From the IMG/VR virus record IMGVR_UViG_3300046323_000587, positions 124,001-188,000 of that record: 64,000 nt of DNA. One strand, given 5' to 3'. The notes under the pieces are model-generated. The model did not search any database, was not told the origin of the DNA, and saw only the letters and a program-made list of their open reading frames with translations. The position numbers were made by a program, and so were the translations under genes. Positions 39,737 through 48,255 of this stretch are shown here, in pieces. Every line of letters begins with the position of its first letter. Positions within the stretch are counted from its first letter, which is position 1. Source of the DNA: a virus.

Positions 39737-41884
39737 TTATTTATTTAATAATTTTATATTCTTTAAGAACTTCTGTTTATCAATATTAATCTTATCTTTC
39801 TTTAAATCTTTTAATACATAATCAGAGATTTCTTTTCTATTAGACTTATTTTTCACTTTATTAAGAATTGTAGTAATTCCTGAAATCATTTCTTTAATGT
39901 CTGATGTATTCTTTCCTCCTTTACTATACTTTAAAGGTTTTTTAAGTAACAACTCTTTTGGTTTCTTTACTACTTTGCCTACATAATCTATCAAATCAGG
40001 TTCAATAATAGAGTGAGCTTCGTGTTCAACTGTACCAGGAATTTTATATCTTAGATTGTTCCCAATTTTATCGTACAATATTTGTTTTGGTAGAAAAGAA
40101 AAATCATTAGTATTTTGAATACCAGTAAAGTATTTTGTTAATTCTGGAATATTATCCATTATCCAATCAGCTGAATTTTGATTTGCATTATGATAATTAT
40201 CAATAATTTCTTTTGTATGGCTTGTTTGAGGTTCTCTATTTAATTCATTTCCAATATGAGTTGTTTTACTTACTTTTTGTAAAGCGTGAGGAATTTCACT
40301 AATTAAATCTTGATAAGAATTTGGATTAACTGTAATCTTGTGTTCTATAGGGGTATAAAAAGCTCTTGTATTATTTTTATTTAATTCAATTTCTGGATTT
40401 CCTGATTCTTCTAACAGTTGTTTAATCCTAACTTTATGAGAAGGAAGTAAATTTGAGTTAGACAGCAATTTATTTAAATTATCTTTTGTCATTTGTTTTA
40501 TAGAACTTAACTCTATCTTACTTCCTTTTTGAAATTTCATTAAAAATTTAAGTTTGTTTCCTTTTTTATATATTTGATTTTGTTGTTCTGGTGAACTAGA
40601 CTTATTTAAATAAGAATTTATTCCAACTGCTGGTAAAGCTACTGCTGGTAATTTATTCATTGCAGAAACAAATTTTTTCTTGTCTTTAAGGTAACTTAAT
40701 AAATCTTTTTTATCTTGTGAGAAGTTATTAAAGTTATTGTCTATATCTTGTTCTGTAAGTAATTTATAAGGATCTTTAGGATTTATTTGATGTCTAATTT
40801 CTTGCATTCTTGCGGATATCTCTGTAGGTTTTAAAAGATATTCAGCATTTCTATAGTTTTTATCTTTATCTAAAATTTCATTAAATTCATATAAAGGTTT
40901 ATCTGAATGTAATTTTTTATAATTATCTCGAATATTGTCTAAATCAGTATTTCCATTTTCTGAAAATCCGTCAAGCAATAATTTTTCTTGTTTTGGGTAT
41001 ATTAAATTATTACTTTGAGTTCTATTATGATCTAATTCATGTATTCCAGTATTTTTTATATCTGGCATACTAGGATCTAAAAAAACATTTGTTTCTGCTT
41101 TAACTATTTTATCTGTTGTTTTATTTAAATTAGGTATAGCAGAATATATTTCTTTATTTTCTATTGGAGTATCTCCTAATAAAGGATAGTGTACGCCCAT
41201 ATTACCTTGTAATATATCTTGATCCTTAGTAAGTTGTGGTGTAATTGCATTAGTTCTTTTTCTCATTTTAGCTATATCTTCATTTATATACCCTACTGCT
41301 AAGGCCCTTCTTTCAAATTCTGGACTATTAATTTGTTTTCTGTATGCTTCTGTACCAGCATTTAATTCTTTTTGTGCAGAAGATTTAGTTAAATTATTTT
41401 TTAACTCTAAAGCAGCTTCTTTTACTTCTTTACCAAATTGATTTAATTTCTTTTTAGTTACTGTAACAACTGGTTTTACTACATTTTTAGCTAAATTGGT
41501 TATTTTTTGTACACCTTTTTGAGCTAATTTTTTAACTACTGCTTTACCTAATAAACTTGTACCTCCAGTTAAAGCAGTTTCAGCTATTTGTTCAAAAGTA
41601 TCATCTGGATTAATTTTACCTGTTGCCATACCAGTTTTAGCATCAATTAAGCCTTTATTAATTTTATCTTGTCTAGAGCCTTCTACAACTCTATTTGAAG
41701 CTTCTTTAGCTTTTTGTATCAATTCCCTATTAAGAAATACTCCTACATCATTTTTACCTTTACTAGGATTGTTTTGAGATTCCCATAAAGAACGTGGTTT
41801 GTTGTTTCCTGTACGTTTAATATATTGTTCATAAGTCTCTACTGTTTTAGCAGGAAACTGAAATTTCTTGTATGATTTAATCAT
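39737..41884 (-). CDS. Polyvalent HExxH metallopeptidase-like protein, 715 aa
   Basis: N-terminal SYKKFQFPAKTVE is a half tag. Residues 80-150 contain a hydrophobic to basic segment (GGTSLLGKAVVKKLAQ). The first catalytic-looking domain has GIHELDHNR near 283 (HExxH zinc site), with a distal PTEISARMQEIR that may supply the third ligand. A double tag in the middle (KKGNKLKFLMKFQKGSK, about 450) separates a second domain with SEIPHALQ and VEHEAHSIIEP, resembling another metal-site arrangement. A last tag, LKYSKGGKNTSD, precedes a basic helical tail. Substrate unknown: virion protein processing or cell-wall/host protein cleavage are both possible. The gene overlaps the next upstream gene by 8 bases. 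Confidence 0.6.
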   Translation of the reverse strand: MIKSYKKFQFPAKTVETYEQYIKRTGNNKPRSLWESQNNPSKGKNDVGVFLNRELIQKAKEASNRVVEGSRQDKINKGLIDAKTGMATGKINPDDTFEQIAETALTGGTSLLGKAVVKKLAQKGVQKITNLAKNVVKPVVTVTKKKLNQFGKEVKEAALELKNNLTKSSAQKELNAGTEAYRKQINSPEFERRALAVGYINEDIAKMRKRTNAITPQLTKDQDILQGNMGVHYPLLGDTPIENKEIYSAIPNLNKTTDKIVKAETNVFLDPSMPDIKNTGIHELDHNRTQSNNLIYPKQEKLLLDGFSENGNTDLDNIRDNYKKLHSDKPLYEFNEILDKDKNYRNAEYLLKPTEISARMQEIRHQINPKDPYKLLTEQDIDNNFNNFSQDKKDLLSYLKDKKKFVSAMNKLPAVALPAVGINSYLNKSSSPEQQNQIYKKGNKLKFLMKFQKGSKIELSSIKQMTKDNLNKLLSNSNLLPSHKVRIKQLLEESGNPEIELNKNNTRAFYTPIEHKITVNPNSYQDLISEIPHALQKVSKTTHIGNELNREPQTSHTKEIIDNYHNANQNSADWIMDNIPELTKYFTGIQNTNDFSFLPKQILYDKIGNNLRYKIPGTVEHEAHSIIEPDLIDYVGKVVKKPKELLLKKPLKYSKGGKNTSDIKEMISGITTILNKVKNKSNRKEISDYVLKDLKKDKINIDKQKFLKNIKLLNK

Positions 41885-42668
41885 TGTTGTCTAATTTAAA
41901 TTTATATAAAGAAAATAATTTTCCTCCTTTTGAGTAAGCAGGTATTACAAATGCAGCTCCAGAAAACCCTTTTGCATAAGTATTGTAATCTTTCCACTGA
42001 GCTGTAGACAATTGATTTTTACTATTTGCTTTTGGTTTTGCTGAATATCTTCCCATATCTTGATAAGTAAAATGCAGATCTTTTGGATTTAATTCATAAT
42101 CTTTAATAATTTGTTCTCCTTGTTCTTTTAAAACTTCTGGAATTCCAGATACATCTATACCTATTTGTTTACCATTTTTATCAGTAAAGAGATAAGTTAC
42201 GCTTCCTCCACTAAATCTAGAAAAATTTTGATTTCCTGTACTAGATATACTTGTTTCTTGACCTTTTTTTGTTGGAATATAATTAGATTTTTGTCCAATT
42301 TGCCAACCTGTAGACTTTCCTTTATTATTCCAGTCTATGTTTGCAAAAGAGTTAGATCTAACTGGTAATTTACTATCGTAACCTTCTTCGTCTAAATATT
42401 TTTTGTTATTTAAATCAATTCCTTTTATATCTTTAAATTTTTTATACCTAACTAAATATTCTCCATTGAGTTGTTTTTTATGTTGAGCTATATAAGTATC
42501 GGGAGTTTGTGGAATATCTGGTAAAAATATATCTTCGTACTTAGATTTTACTGGACCACTTTTCCAATCACTATGTTGTTTTGTATTTTTTTGATTTGGT
42601 GTAATGTCTCCGTCCATAATAAAATGAGATACACCTAATACATTATTTAATGTACTATCTTTAGACAT
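41877..42668 (-). CDS. C-terminally tagged protein, 263 aa
   Basis: Unrecognised family. The protein is polar, with a Gly/Ser/Thr-rich middle (SSTGNQNFSRFSGGSVTYLF) and a C-terminal alpha/beta part, ending AYSKGGKLFSLYKFKLDNND, one of the clearest C-terminal tags. Its ATG overlaps the stop of the broken gene upstream, so the two were once a coupled pair. No catalytic residues could be picked out. The tag places it with the presumed packaged proteins. Confidence 0.65.
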   Translation of the reverse strand: MSKDSTLNNVLGVSHFIMDGDITPNQKNTKQHSDWKSGPVKSKYEDIFLPDIPQTPDTYIAQHKKQLNGEYLVRYKKFKDIKGIDLNNKKYLDEEGYDSKLPVRSNSFANIDWNNKGKSTGWQIGQKSNYIPTKKGQETSISSTGNQNFSRFSGGSVTYLFTDKNGKQIGIDVSGIPEVLKEQGEQIIKDYELNPKDLHFTYQDMGRYSAKPKANSKNQLSTAQWKDYNTYAKGFSGAAFVIPAYSKGGKLFSLYKFKLDNND

Positions 42669-43342
42669 TTCGTTTTAATTTAGGTAATACAATTGTTCTT
42701 CCTCCTGTAGAGTTATCAAAAGTTCTTTTAAAAGAGTGTAATTCTCCATTTTTATCTTTAGCAACTCTTAACAATTCATAAGATTCTCTATATTTCTCTT
42801 CAGGTGTTTTTGAATTTGATTTTGAGTTTAGTTTTGAATCTGATTTTGAATTGTTGTTAGAAGTAGATTTTTTAGGCTCTACTTTAATTAATTTTGATCC
42901 TCATCTTTTGTAGTCAATTTATCTCACCCTCGTTTCAATCCTCCTACAACAACAGTAGCGTTATCAGGAGTAAATATCGAAGTAACTCTATTTACAAATG
43001 AAGGTTCTTGATCAGTTTTGCTTGAATTTTTATTCTCGTTTTGAGAGATAAAACTATTTTCTGTAGAACTTTGTTTAAAATTGTTTTGAGTGTTTGGTAG
43101 TCTATTAAGAGTAATAGGAGTAGTTTTTTGTCTATTTAAAATAGATTTATTTAATTCTAATCTATTTTTATTTGTGTTTTCTAAATTATTTTGTTTTAGA
43201 TAATCTTGGTAAGCTTTTTCTGTTTTTGGTCCCCAAGCTCCATTTATTTTTACACCTAAAACAGACTGTATTTTTTTATTTTTTCAACACCATTTTCATT
43301 TATTTTGCCATTATTTTGAAACTTTTCTATAAATTTTTTCAT
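42661..43342 (-). pseudogene. Broken peptidoglycan-binding-like tagged protein
   Basis: Starting at ATG 43342, the frame gives MKKFIEKFQNNGKINENG (a degenerate N-terminal tag) and stops after a run of seven A bases (43271-43277). Restoring one A gives IQSVLGVKINGAWGPKTEKA, a clear peptidoglycan-binding repeat like that in the 85-aa gene at 46829. That second frame meets an in-frame TGA at 42924 and a TAA at 42888. A third frame then continues to a proper end at 42661 (STGGRTIVLPKLKRNV, tag-like). At least two frameshifts and one nonsense codon therefore lie within 680 bases. Either the gene is decaying or the assembly is poor here. An intact product would be about 225 aa. Confidence 0.7.
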
Positions 43343-43665
43343 TGATTTGTTTTAATTAAATTTTAACAAAGTAATACTGATATGAGTTTTACATCATTTT
43401 TTTTACAATATTATAAATTATTTTATTTACTCTTCCTAATAGCTAGTAGCTTTATTTTGAACCTTAGTCAAATCCTTTTATCTTTTCAGTTTCATTTCTA
43501 TTAGTTTTGTAGTTAAGTTTTAGGTTTTAATTAAGATTTAAAAGTAAAGTTTAAAATTAAATTAGAGTTCAATATTTAAAAAGTAAAAGATAAAATAAAT
43601 AGAGTTCTAAATGATAATATATGAGATTTTAATTACTTTATTGAATTAATAGAGTAACCTTATTC
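43343..43665. other. AT-rich intergenic region, no gene seen
   Basis: These 323 bases hold no ORF of note. They lie between the stop of the winged-helix gene and the start of the broken peptidoglycan-binding gene. The sequence is rich in AGTTTTA/TTTAAAA words, with a CTAATAGCTAGTAGC near 43436. I saw no convincing terminator or tRNA. Its length, unusual in this compact operon, fits an insertion of the winged-helix gene with its own flanks, or a promoter region. Confidence 0.4.
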
Positions 43666-44595
43666 TTAATATTTATAATAAGTTTTAATACTAATAAAAG
43701 AAGGAAGATTAATATAAAGACATTGATTACGACCAATGAAACCAGATAAACCAGCTTCTGACATATAATTAAATATGGAAGAGTCATAAACTTGATGTTT
43801 AGTATTAATATAGTTCCTTTTTTCATCAAATAATAAACCAAGTTTTTTTAACTTATTGAAGATATTTTTAGCTTGTTGATAAGTAACAGATTTAAGTTTT
43901 GCTAAAACACTTCTACTTGAAAAAGCAACAGGATTAATTAAATCTTTAAAATTGAATTTAGATAAATTAGAGAAGAAGCGCGAACCATATTTTGTAATAT
44001 AATTATCAAAATTCTCGTTTATATGTTTAGTAAGACGAGAAATGATATTTTTATTAGCTTGATTTAATTTTTGCTCACTAGCTATGAAAATGCCTTTTTC
44101 TTTTAATTCATTCTTAACAATTTTATCAATAATAACTTTTTCTTGTTGTTTTTTATTTTGGTCAAGTGCATCTGCAATTAGAATTTCTTCTAGCATATAC
44201 AAATCACCACAAGGTACTTTTAATACTCTAGTTTTAGCTACAACGATTTCTGAGTTTTCTGACCAAAATTCGTGAGTACGAAACACTTTTTTAGTAGCTT
44301 GAATAGTAAGATTATTTCCATCTAAAGTAACCCAACCAAGAGCAAGAAGATTTTTAATATGTTTTTTGACCCATTGCTCAGATGGTGTACGTAAATCACA
44401 ATCATTTACTACAAATTGATTTATATTTCTAATATCAAGATATTGTGATTTATAGTTTAATATAACACCTCCAACATATAAAGCTTTCAATTTAAAAAAG
44501 AAACAAGTATTACTCATCATAGTATTGTCTAATACCAGATATCTTGATAAACCAACAGGAATAGAAATTTGAGTAACTTGTTTAATTTGTTTCAT
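43666..44595 (-). CDS. Winged-helix DNA-binding protein, 309 aa
   Basis: The N-terminal part is beta-rich. A winged-helix-like segment lies near residues 70-100 (SEQWVKKHIKNLLALGWVTL) and a second near 237-260 (TYQQAKNIFNKLKKLGLLFD), with a Lys-rich helical region between. This resembles plasmid or phage replication-initiation and regulatory proteins, but I cannot name the family. It has no GG tag and no virion-like composition, and it has longer non-coding flanks (323 and 58 bases) than its neighbours. It therefore looks like a newcomer or regulator inside the late operon. A role in transcription or replication is inferred from the fold only. Confidence 0.55.
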   Translation of the reverse strand: MKQIKQVTQISIPVGLSRYLVLDNTMMSNTCFFFKLKALYVGGVILNYKSQYLDIRNINQFVVNDCDLRTPSEQWVKKHIKNLLALGWVTLDGNNLTIQATKKVFRTHEFWSENSEIVVAKTRVLKVPCGDLYMLEEILIADALDQNKKQQEKVIIDKIVKNELKEKGIFIASEQKLNQANKNIISRLTKHINENFDNYITKYGSRFFSNLSKFNFKDLINPVAFSSRSVLAKLKSVTYQQAKNIFNKLKKLGLLFDEKRNYINTKHQVYDSSIFNYMSEAGLSGFIGRNQCLYINLPSFISIKTYYKY

Positions 44596-44653
44596 TTTTA
44601 TTATTTGTTTAAATGTTAAGAGAGTGTTATGATGTAAATATAACTAAAATAAT

Positions 44654-45652
44654 TTATCTTCTTTTGTCGAAACCAAATTTTTTTTGTTCTAGTAACAAAT
44701 ATATATAAGGATTTTCGTCTTGTGTATACTGTTTTTGTAAGGAACTTAATTTATTTAAAATTTCTTCTTTAGAATTTTTATCTATATTTCTTAACTTATC
44801 AAAATCTTTGCTTAAAATTTCTTGTAAATTAGTTTTAAATACAGCTGGAGATCTTTTTTCTAATTCTGGCAATAAATTGAGGTTATTGATATAATCATCT
44901 TTAAGTTTTATTACATTTTTTAAATTATTTTTATCAGATAAAATTTTTAAAAAATTGTCGCTATCTGTAGCAGATTTTGACATTTCAGATAAACCTATAT
45001 CTGAAATATTTTTTATTGGATTAAATTTAGAGCTGATTTGCGAAACTAGTTTATTTTTTAACTGTTTCCCTAAAATAGGTATAGTTTTTGCCCCAACAGT
45101 TATTAGTGATCCTACATCTGTCACTGGTTCAACTAAATTACTTACACCAGATATAGTATTCTCTAATGTATGTTGTTTATTAGCTTCATTTCTTTTTTTA
45201 TTGTATTGGGTTTGTTGATAAAGCTTTAAATCAGGGTCTTTAGTTTTATTTATCTTACGTTGAGCAACATAGTCTTCCTCAGTCTTTTCTGGACGGCCTG
45301 ACACAGCTTCTTTAATATCTGATACAGCTAAACTAATAGAATTTCCTGATAAAGTATTATATAAAGGAATATAAGCTTTCCAAGAATTTGCATTAGATTG
45401 TTTTTCTACTAAATTTGTACCGTCTCTTTGATCTCTTCCAGATAATTCAGAAAGACGTTCAATTTCAGATTGTTGTTCTTTATTATCTTTAACTAATCCT
45501 TTATTAATCTTATTTTCAAAGTAATTTATTAATTTACTATTCTTTTTAGCAACTGCTCCTCTATACATTGCTTGTTCAGTAGCTGATAAATGTTTTTGAG
45601 CACCTTTATTCAAACCACCTAATTGATGTTTTAATATTGATTTTAATTTCAT
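44654..45652 (-). CDS. N-terminally tagged protein, paralog of the ART-like protein N-terminus, 332 aa
   Basis: The start MKLKSILKHQLGGLNKGA is a clean N-terminal tag. The next 60 residues (AQKHLSATEQAMYRGA and INYFENKINKGLVKD) match the beginning of the 709-aa ART-like protein closely, down to EQQxEIExLSE. The remainder differs: a hydrophobic segment near 192-215 (VGAKTIPILGKQLKNK) and a helical Lys/Leu/Asn-rich C-terminus. It looks like a common delivery head joined to a different payload, the exchange pattern of polymorphic effectors. The payload function is not recognised. Confidence 0.65.
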   Translation of the reverse strand: MKLKSILKHQLGGLNKGAQKHLSATEQAMYRGAVAKKNSKLINYFENKINKGLVKDNKEQQSEIERLSELSGRDQRDGTNLVEKQSNANSWKAYIPLYNTLSGNSISLAVSDIKEAVSGRPEKTEEDYVAQRKINKTKDPDLKLYQQTQYNKKRNEANKQHTLENTISGVSNLVEPVTDVGSLITVGAKTIPILGKQLKNKLVSQISSKFNPIKNISDIGLSEMSKSATDSDNFLKILSDKNNLKNVIKLKDDYINNLNLLPELEKRSPAVFKTNLQEILSKDFDKLRNIDKNSKEEILNKLSSLQKQYTQDENPYIYLLLEQKKFGFDKRR

Positions 45653-45656
45653 TGTT

Positions 45657-45974
45657 TTATAATATAAATTTTAATAAAGAATTTAACTTACCTCCTTGTT
45701 TCCAAGTTTTAAATCTTTTATGCCAATATAAAGGACTAAATGGGTCTTTTGCTTTTGAAGAATCTTTACCTCCCATTCTATTCCAGAAGTTATTACGTCT
45801 ATCTTTATTTTTATGTTGAGTAAAATCTTCCATTCCACGAAATCCTCCTGAAACTATTTTATATTTATCACCTTTCTTTGCTAATACCTGCCACTTTTTA
45901 CTTGAATCAGCTGGAGCTGTTTTCTTAACTCCTACTTTATTAAATCCTTTCTTTATATATCTTTCTGGTATCAT
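45657..45974 (-). CDS. Small basic C-terminally tagged protein, 105 aa
   Basis: A compact, very basic domain with KWQVLAKKGDKYKIVSGG, MEDFTQHKNKDRRNNFW, RMGGKDSSKAKD and PFSPLYWHKRF. The strong motif density suggests a conserved family; similar small proteins seem familiar from crAss-like and giant viruses, but I cannot name it with certainty. It ends TWKQGGKLNSLLKFIL, a textbook C-terminal tag immediately after the conserved domain. It lies 14 bases downstream of the metallopeptidase gene. Nucleic-acid binding is plausible from charge only. Confidence 0.7.
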   Translation of the reverse strand: MIPERYIKKGFNKVGVKKTAPADSSKKWQVLAKKGDKYKIVSGGFRGMEDFTQHKNKDRRNNFWNRMGGKDSSKAKDPFSPLYWHKRFKTWKQGGKLNSLLKFIL

Positions 45975-45988
45975 TTTCTATTGATAAT

Positions 45989-46783
45989 TTAATTTATTTT
46001 AAATTTACTTAAAGAAGAAAGTTTAGCTCCTTTCTTAGCATATAATACACTAGATTTTTGTTTGTTGCTTACTAAACCATTCATCATCTCAATAAATTTA
46101 TTATCCTCAAAAGATTTAATTAAATTTCCCAGTTTCAATCCTTTATGTTTTGATTTAATCAATTCTAAATCTTCTAATTTAAACTTATCTTCTGGTTTTT
46201 TGTTAAGAAACTTTCTCATTCCCATTAACTCAGGATATAATTCGTGTTCTTGTCCATTATTAAATTGATCTACTTCTCCAGACTTAGTATAACTTTTAAT
46301 ATAATTCTGTAATTCAGAACTTTCATCAAAATGTGTAGAATGAGTAAATTCGTGAACACTTGTACGAGGAATAGATACAATACCATCACCTAAAAAATCA
46401 TTATATTTCTTAATAGTTTTAGGGAAGACTACAACTTGATGTTTATCTTTTAGGTAAGCTCCTGATACACCTTTATAATGACGTTTAACTTTTTCAATAT
46501 CTTCTTTTGTATATGGTGTATCATTAACAGGAGATTTTAAAAACATTTCTCGTTCTATTTCATCTTCAGGTATAACTGAAACTGTATTTAATTTGTTTTG
46601 AATATTAGATAAAGTTGTATTAGCTTTTTTCTTGTTACCATACAACTTTATCATTTTATCTCTTGTTGTAGGATTATTAAACCAATCTTTTACATAATTA
46701 AGATGTTCTTTTAAATCTGTTTCAGAATTTACAGAAGTATTTTGGACAGATTTTGTAGGTTTATCTTTGTCAAATTTGTTCAT
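45989..46783 (-). CDS. HExxH zinc metallopeptidase-like protein with C-terminal tag, 264 aa
   Basis: The zinc-site motif SVHEFTHSTH is at residues 142-151 (HEFTH 144-148), preceded by a beta-strand segment (VSIPRT) as in many metzincin- or gluzincin-like folds. A downstream ELYPELMGMRKF near 185 may supply the third ligand. The N-terminal 130 residues are helical and probably form a prodomain or substrate-recognition region. The C-terminus AKKGAKLSSLSKFKIN is a tag with one Gly replaced by Ala. The layout matches the split gene at 47770-49220, so they are paralogs. There is no signal peptide, so delivery with the virion is more likely than secretion. Substrate unknown. Confidence 0.7.
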   Translation of the reverse strand: MNKFDKDKPTKSVQNTSVNSETDLKEHLNYVKDWFNNPTTRDKMIKLYGNKKKANTTLSNIQNKLNTVSVIPEDEIEREMFLKSPVNDTPYTKEDIEKVKRHYKGVSGAYLKDKHQVVVFPKTIKKYNDFLGDGIVSIPRTSVHEFTHSTHFDESSELQNYIKSYTKSGEVDQFNNGQEHELYPELMGMRKFLNKKPEDKFKLEDLELIKSKHKGLKLGNLIKSFEDNKFIEMMNGLVSNKQKSSVLYAKKGAKLSSLSKFKIN

Positions 46784-46828
46784 AGCATAAATTTGTTTTA
46801 TATTGATTTTATTTGATTTATACGATTT

Positions 46829-47086
46829 TTATAAAACATTTGATCCAGAGTTTAACTTATTAATATCTTTACTTAAATCAGCTAATATCGATTTAATTTC
46901 AAGTTTATCTTTTTCTGTAAATGGATTGATTTTTTGAATTTTGTCAAAATTAGGTGTAATCTCAGTTGGGTTGTTTAATTTGATTCCTGAAATTGATTTT
47001 TGGTAAGCTTTTTTTGTAATATTGTCCCAAATACCTGTTTGAGAAATGTTGAGATATTTTTGTAATAATTTTATACGCTCTTTCAT
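46829..47086 (-). CDS. Peptidoglycan-binding-like small protein, 85 aa
   Basis: Residues 4-34 (LLQKYLNISQTGIWDNITKK) match the peptidoglycan-binding repeat pattern (LQxxL, GxWDxxT, AYxK). A Pro/Asn linker and a short helical tail follow. It is related to the segment in the broken gene at 42661-43342. There is no catalytic domain, no signal peptide and no clear tag. It could help a virion component stick to the cell wall during entry, next to the metallopeptidases. Confidence 0.65.
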   Translation of the reverse strand: MKERIKLLQKYLNISQTGIWDNITKKAYQKSISGIKLNNPTEITPNFDKIQKINPFTEKDKLEIKSILADLSKDINKLNSGSNVL

Positions 47087-47106
47087 AATTATTAAATTAT
47101 TATTAA

Positions 47107-47766
47107 TTAAGCACTAACTTGTGTATTAGGTCTTGGATGTAATCTCCAATACATTTGAGTGTATTTATTCACCATTCTTCCTATAATATCAGAAACCATC
47201 CAATTAGGTATTCCAGAAGGTGTCTCTCCATCTATTTTACAACAACCAAATTCTTCTAAATCTTTTGGATTAGCAGGAATAAAATCTACACTAATATATT
47301 TAATGTTTTCAGTTGGAGGGTTAAATAAAAACCCATCTTTAAGATTTGGGTGAAACCAGACAAAAGGTTTTGTACGAGTAAATTTACCATAATCTTGTTG
47401 TTTCCAAGTTGGGCCTTTAACTATATTGAATACATATTCTCTATCAACAGTTCCTACAAACTTAATTGGATTTAGAACATATTGAGAAGGTTTAGGTAAT
47501 TTAAAATGTAGTGTATTATTGAAGGAAGATACATTGCAACATAAACTTAAATCTTGACAATCTAATTCTAAACAATTAATAGATTGTATTAATTCATTTT
47601 CTTGTAAAGTACCAGATAAAGATAATTGTTTAATTATTGCATCTCTTTCTACTAATATCTCATCTTGTAATTGTTCGTGAGAATAAGGTTCTTGTAAAGT
47701 TGCTCCTTTTAACCCAGCTAAAATATGATTATTAATTGCAGAAGCTATTTGTTCTAGAGTATTCAT
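47107..47766 (-). CDS. Neck/ring-like structural protein, 219 aa
   Basis: The start is helical (LEQIASAINNHILAGLKGAT), then comes a Cys-containing beta-rich centre and a C-terminal helical part ending YTQMYWRLHPRPNTQ. This layout fits small head-tail connector proteins, and it has no GG tag, unlike its neighbours. It begins 3 bases after the stop of the split metallopeptidase gene. It is probably a core virion gene left between accessory insertions. The role is inferred. Confidence 0.5.
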   Translation of the reverse strand: MNTLEQIASAINNHILAGLKGATLQEPYSHEQLQDEILVERDAIIKQLSLSGTLQENELIQSINCLELDCQDLSLCCNVSSFNNTLHFKLPKPSQYVLNPIKFVGTVDREYVFNIVKGPTWKQQDYGKFTRTKPFVWFHPNLKDGFLFNPPTENIKYISVDFIPANPKDLEEFGCCKIDGETPSGIPNWMVSDIIGRMVNKYTQMYWRLHPRPNTQVSA

Positions 47767-47769
47767 TGA

Positions 47770-48255
47770 TTAAAATTTAATTTTATTAAATGAAGATAGT
47801 ATACCTCCTAATTTAAAAGTCTTATTCATAATTTTTTTAATATTTCTTTTGTTTGTCATTTCGTCAGGTTTAATTTCTCTATTAAACAAAGTATTTGCTA
47901 TTTTAGCAAAGAATTTAGGTTGTTTTTTTGTACTATGATATAATTCATAAGTATCTGTATCTATATCTTCAGAGTTATTTTCTGCTAAATTTTTCAACTC
48001 TTTCCAATTTTTGTTTTTAAATTTTTTTTGTGAATTGTATTTACCTAAATCCTCTAAATTAAACATTGTAGTATATTTTCTAGCCAACCTTTCATCAGGA
48101 ATAGATAAATAATCTTTATAAGGTTTTGTTGGTTCTCCATTTAACTGTTCACTTATTTTTTGTTCGATAGCTAAATTTTTATGTAAATTTTTAATATAAG
48201 CATTTTCATCAGATTCTTTTTTTCCATAGGTAGATTCTAATATATATATATATTT
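47770..48255 (-). pseudogene. C-terminal part of split metallopeptidase, out of frame
   Basis: This frame opens at 48255 inside the TA repeat and has no ATG of its own until MFNLEDLG; a TTG at 48087 is the only earlier near-start I checked. It encodes about 160 residues, including SIPDERLARKYTTMF, which lines up with the third-ligand region of the neighbouring metallopeptidases, and it ends TFKLGGILSSFNKIKF, a C-terminal tag. It is best read as the continuation of the gene at 48237-49220. If the frames are joined, the full protein is about 485 aa. Confidence 0.7.

Noticed and set aside
43638-43841. 67-codon minus-strand frame ending at 43638
   Set aside because: Overlaps the end of the winged-helix gene out of frame; the hydrophobic translation is explained by frame shift of a Tyr/Ile/Asn-rich end.
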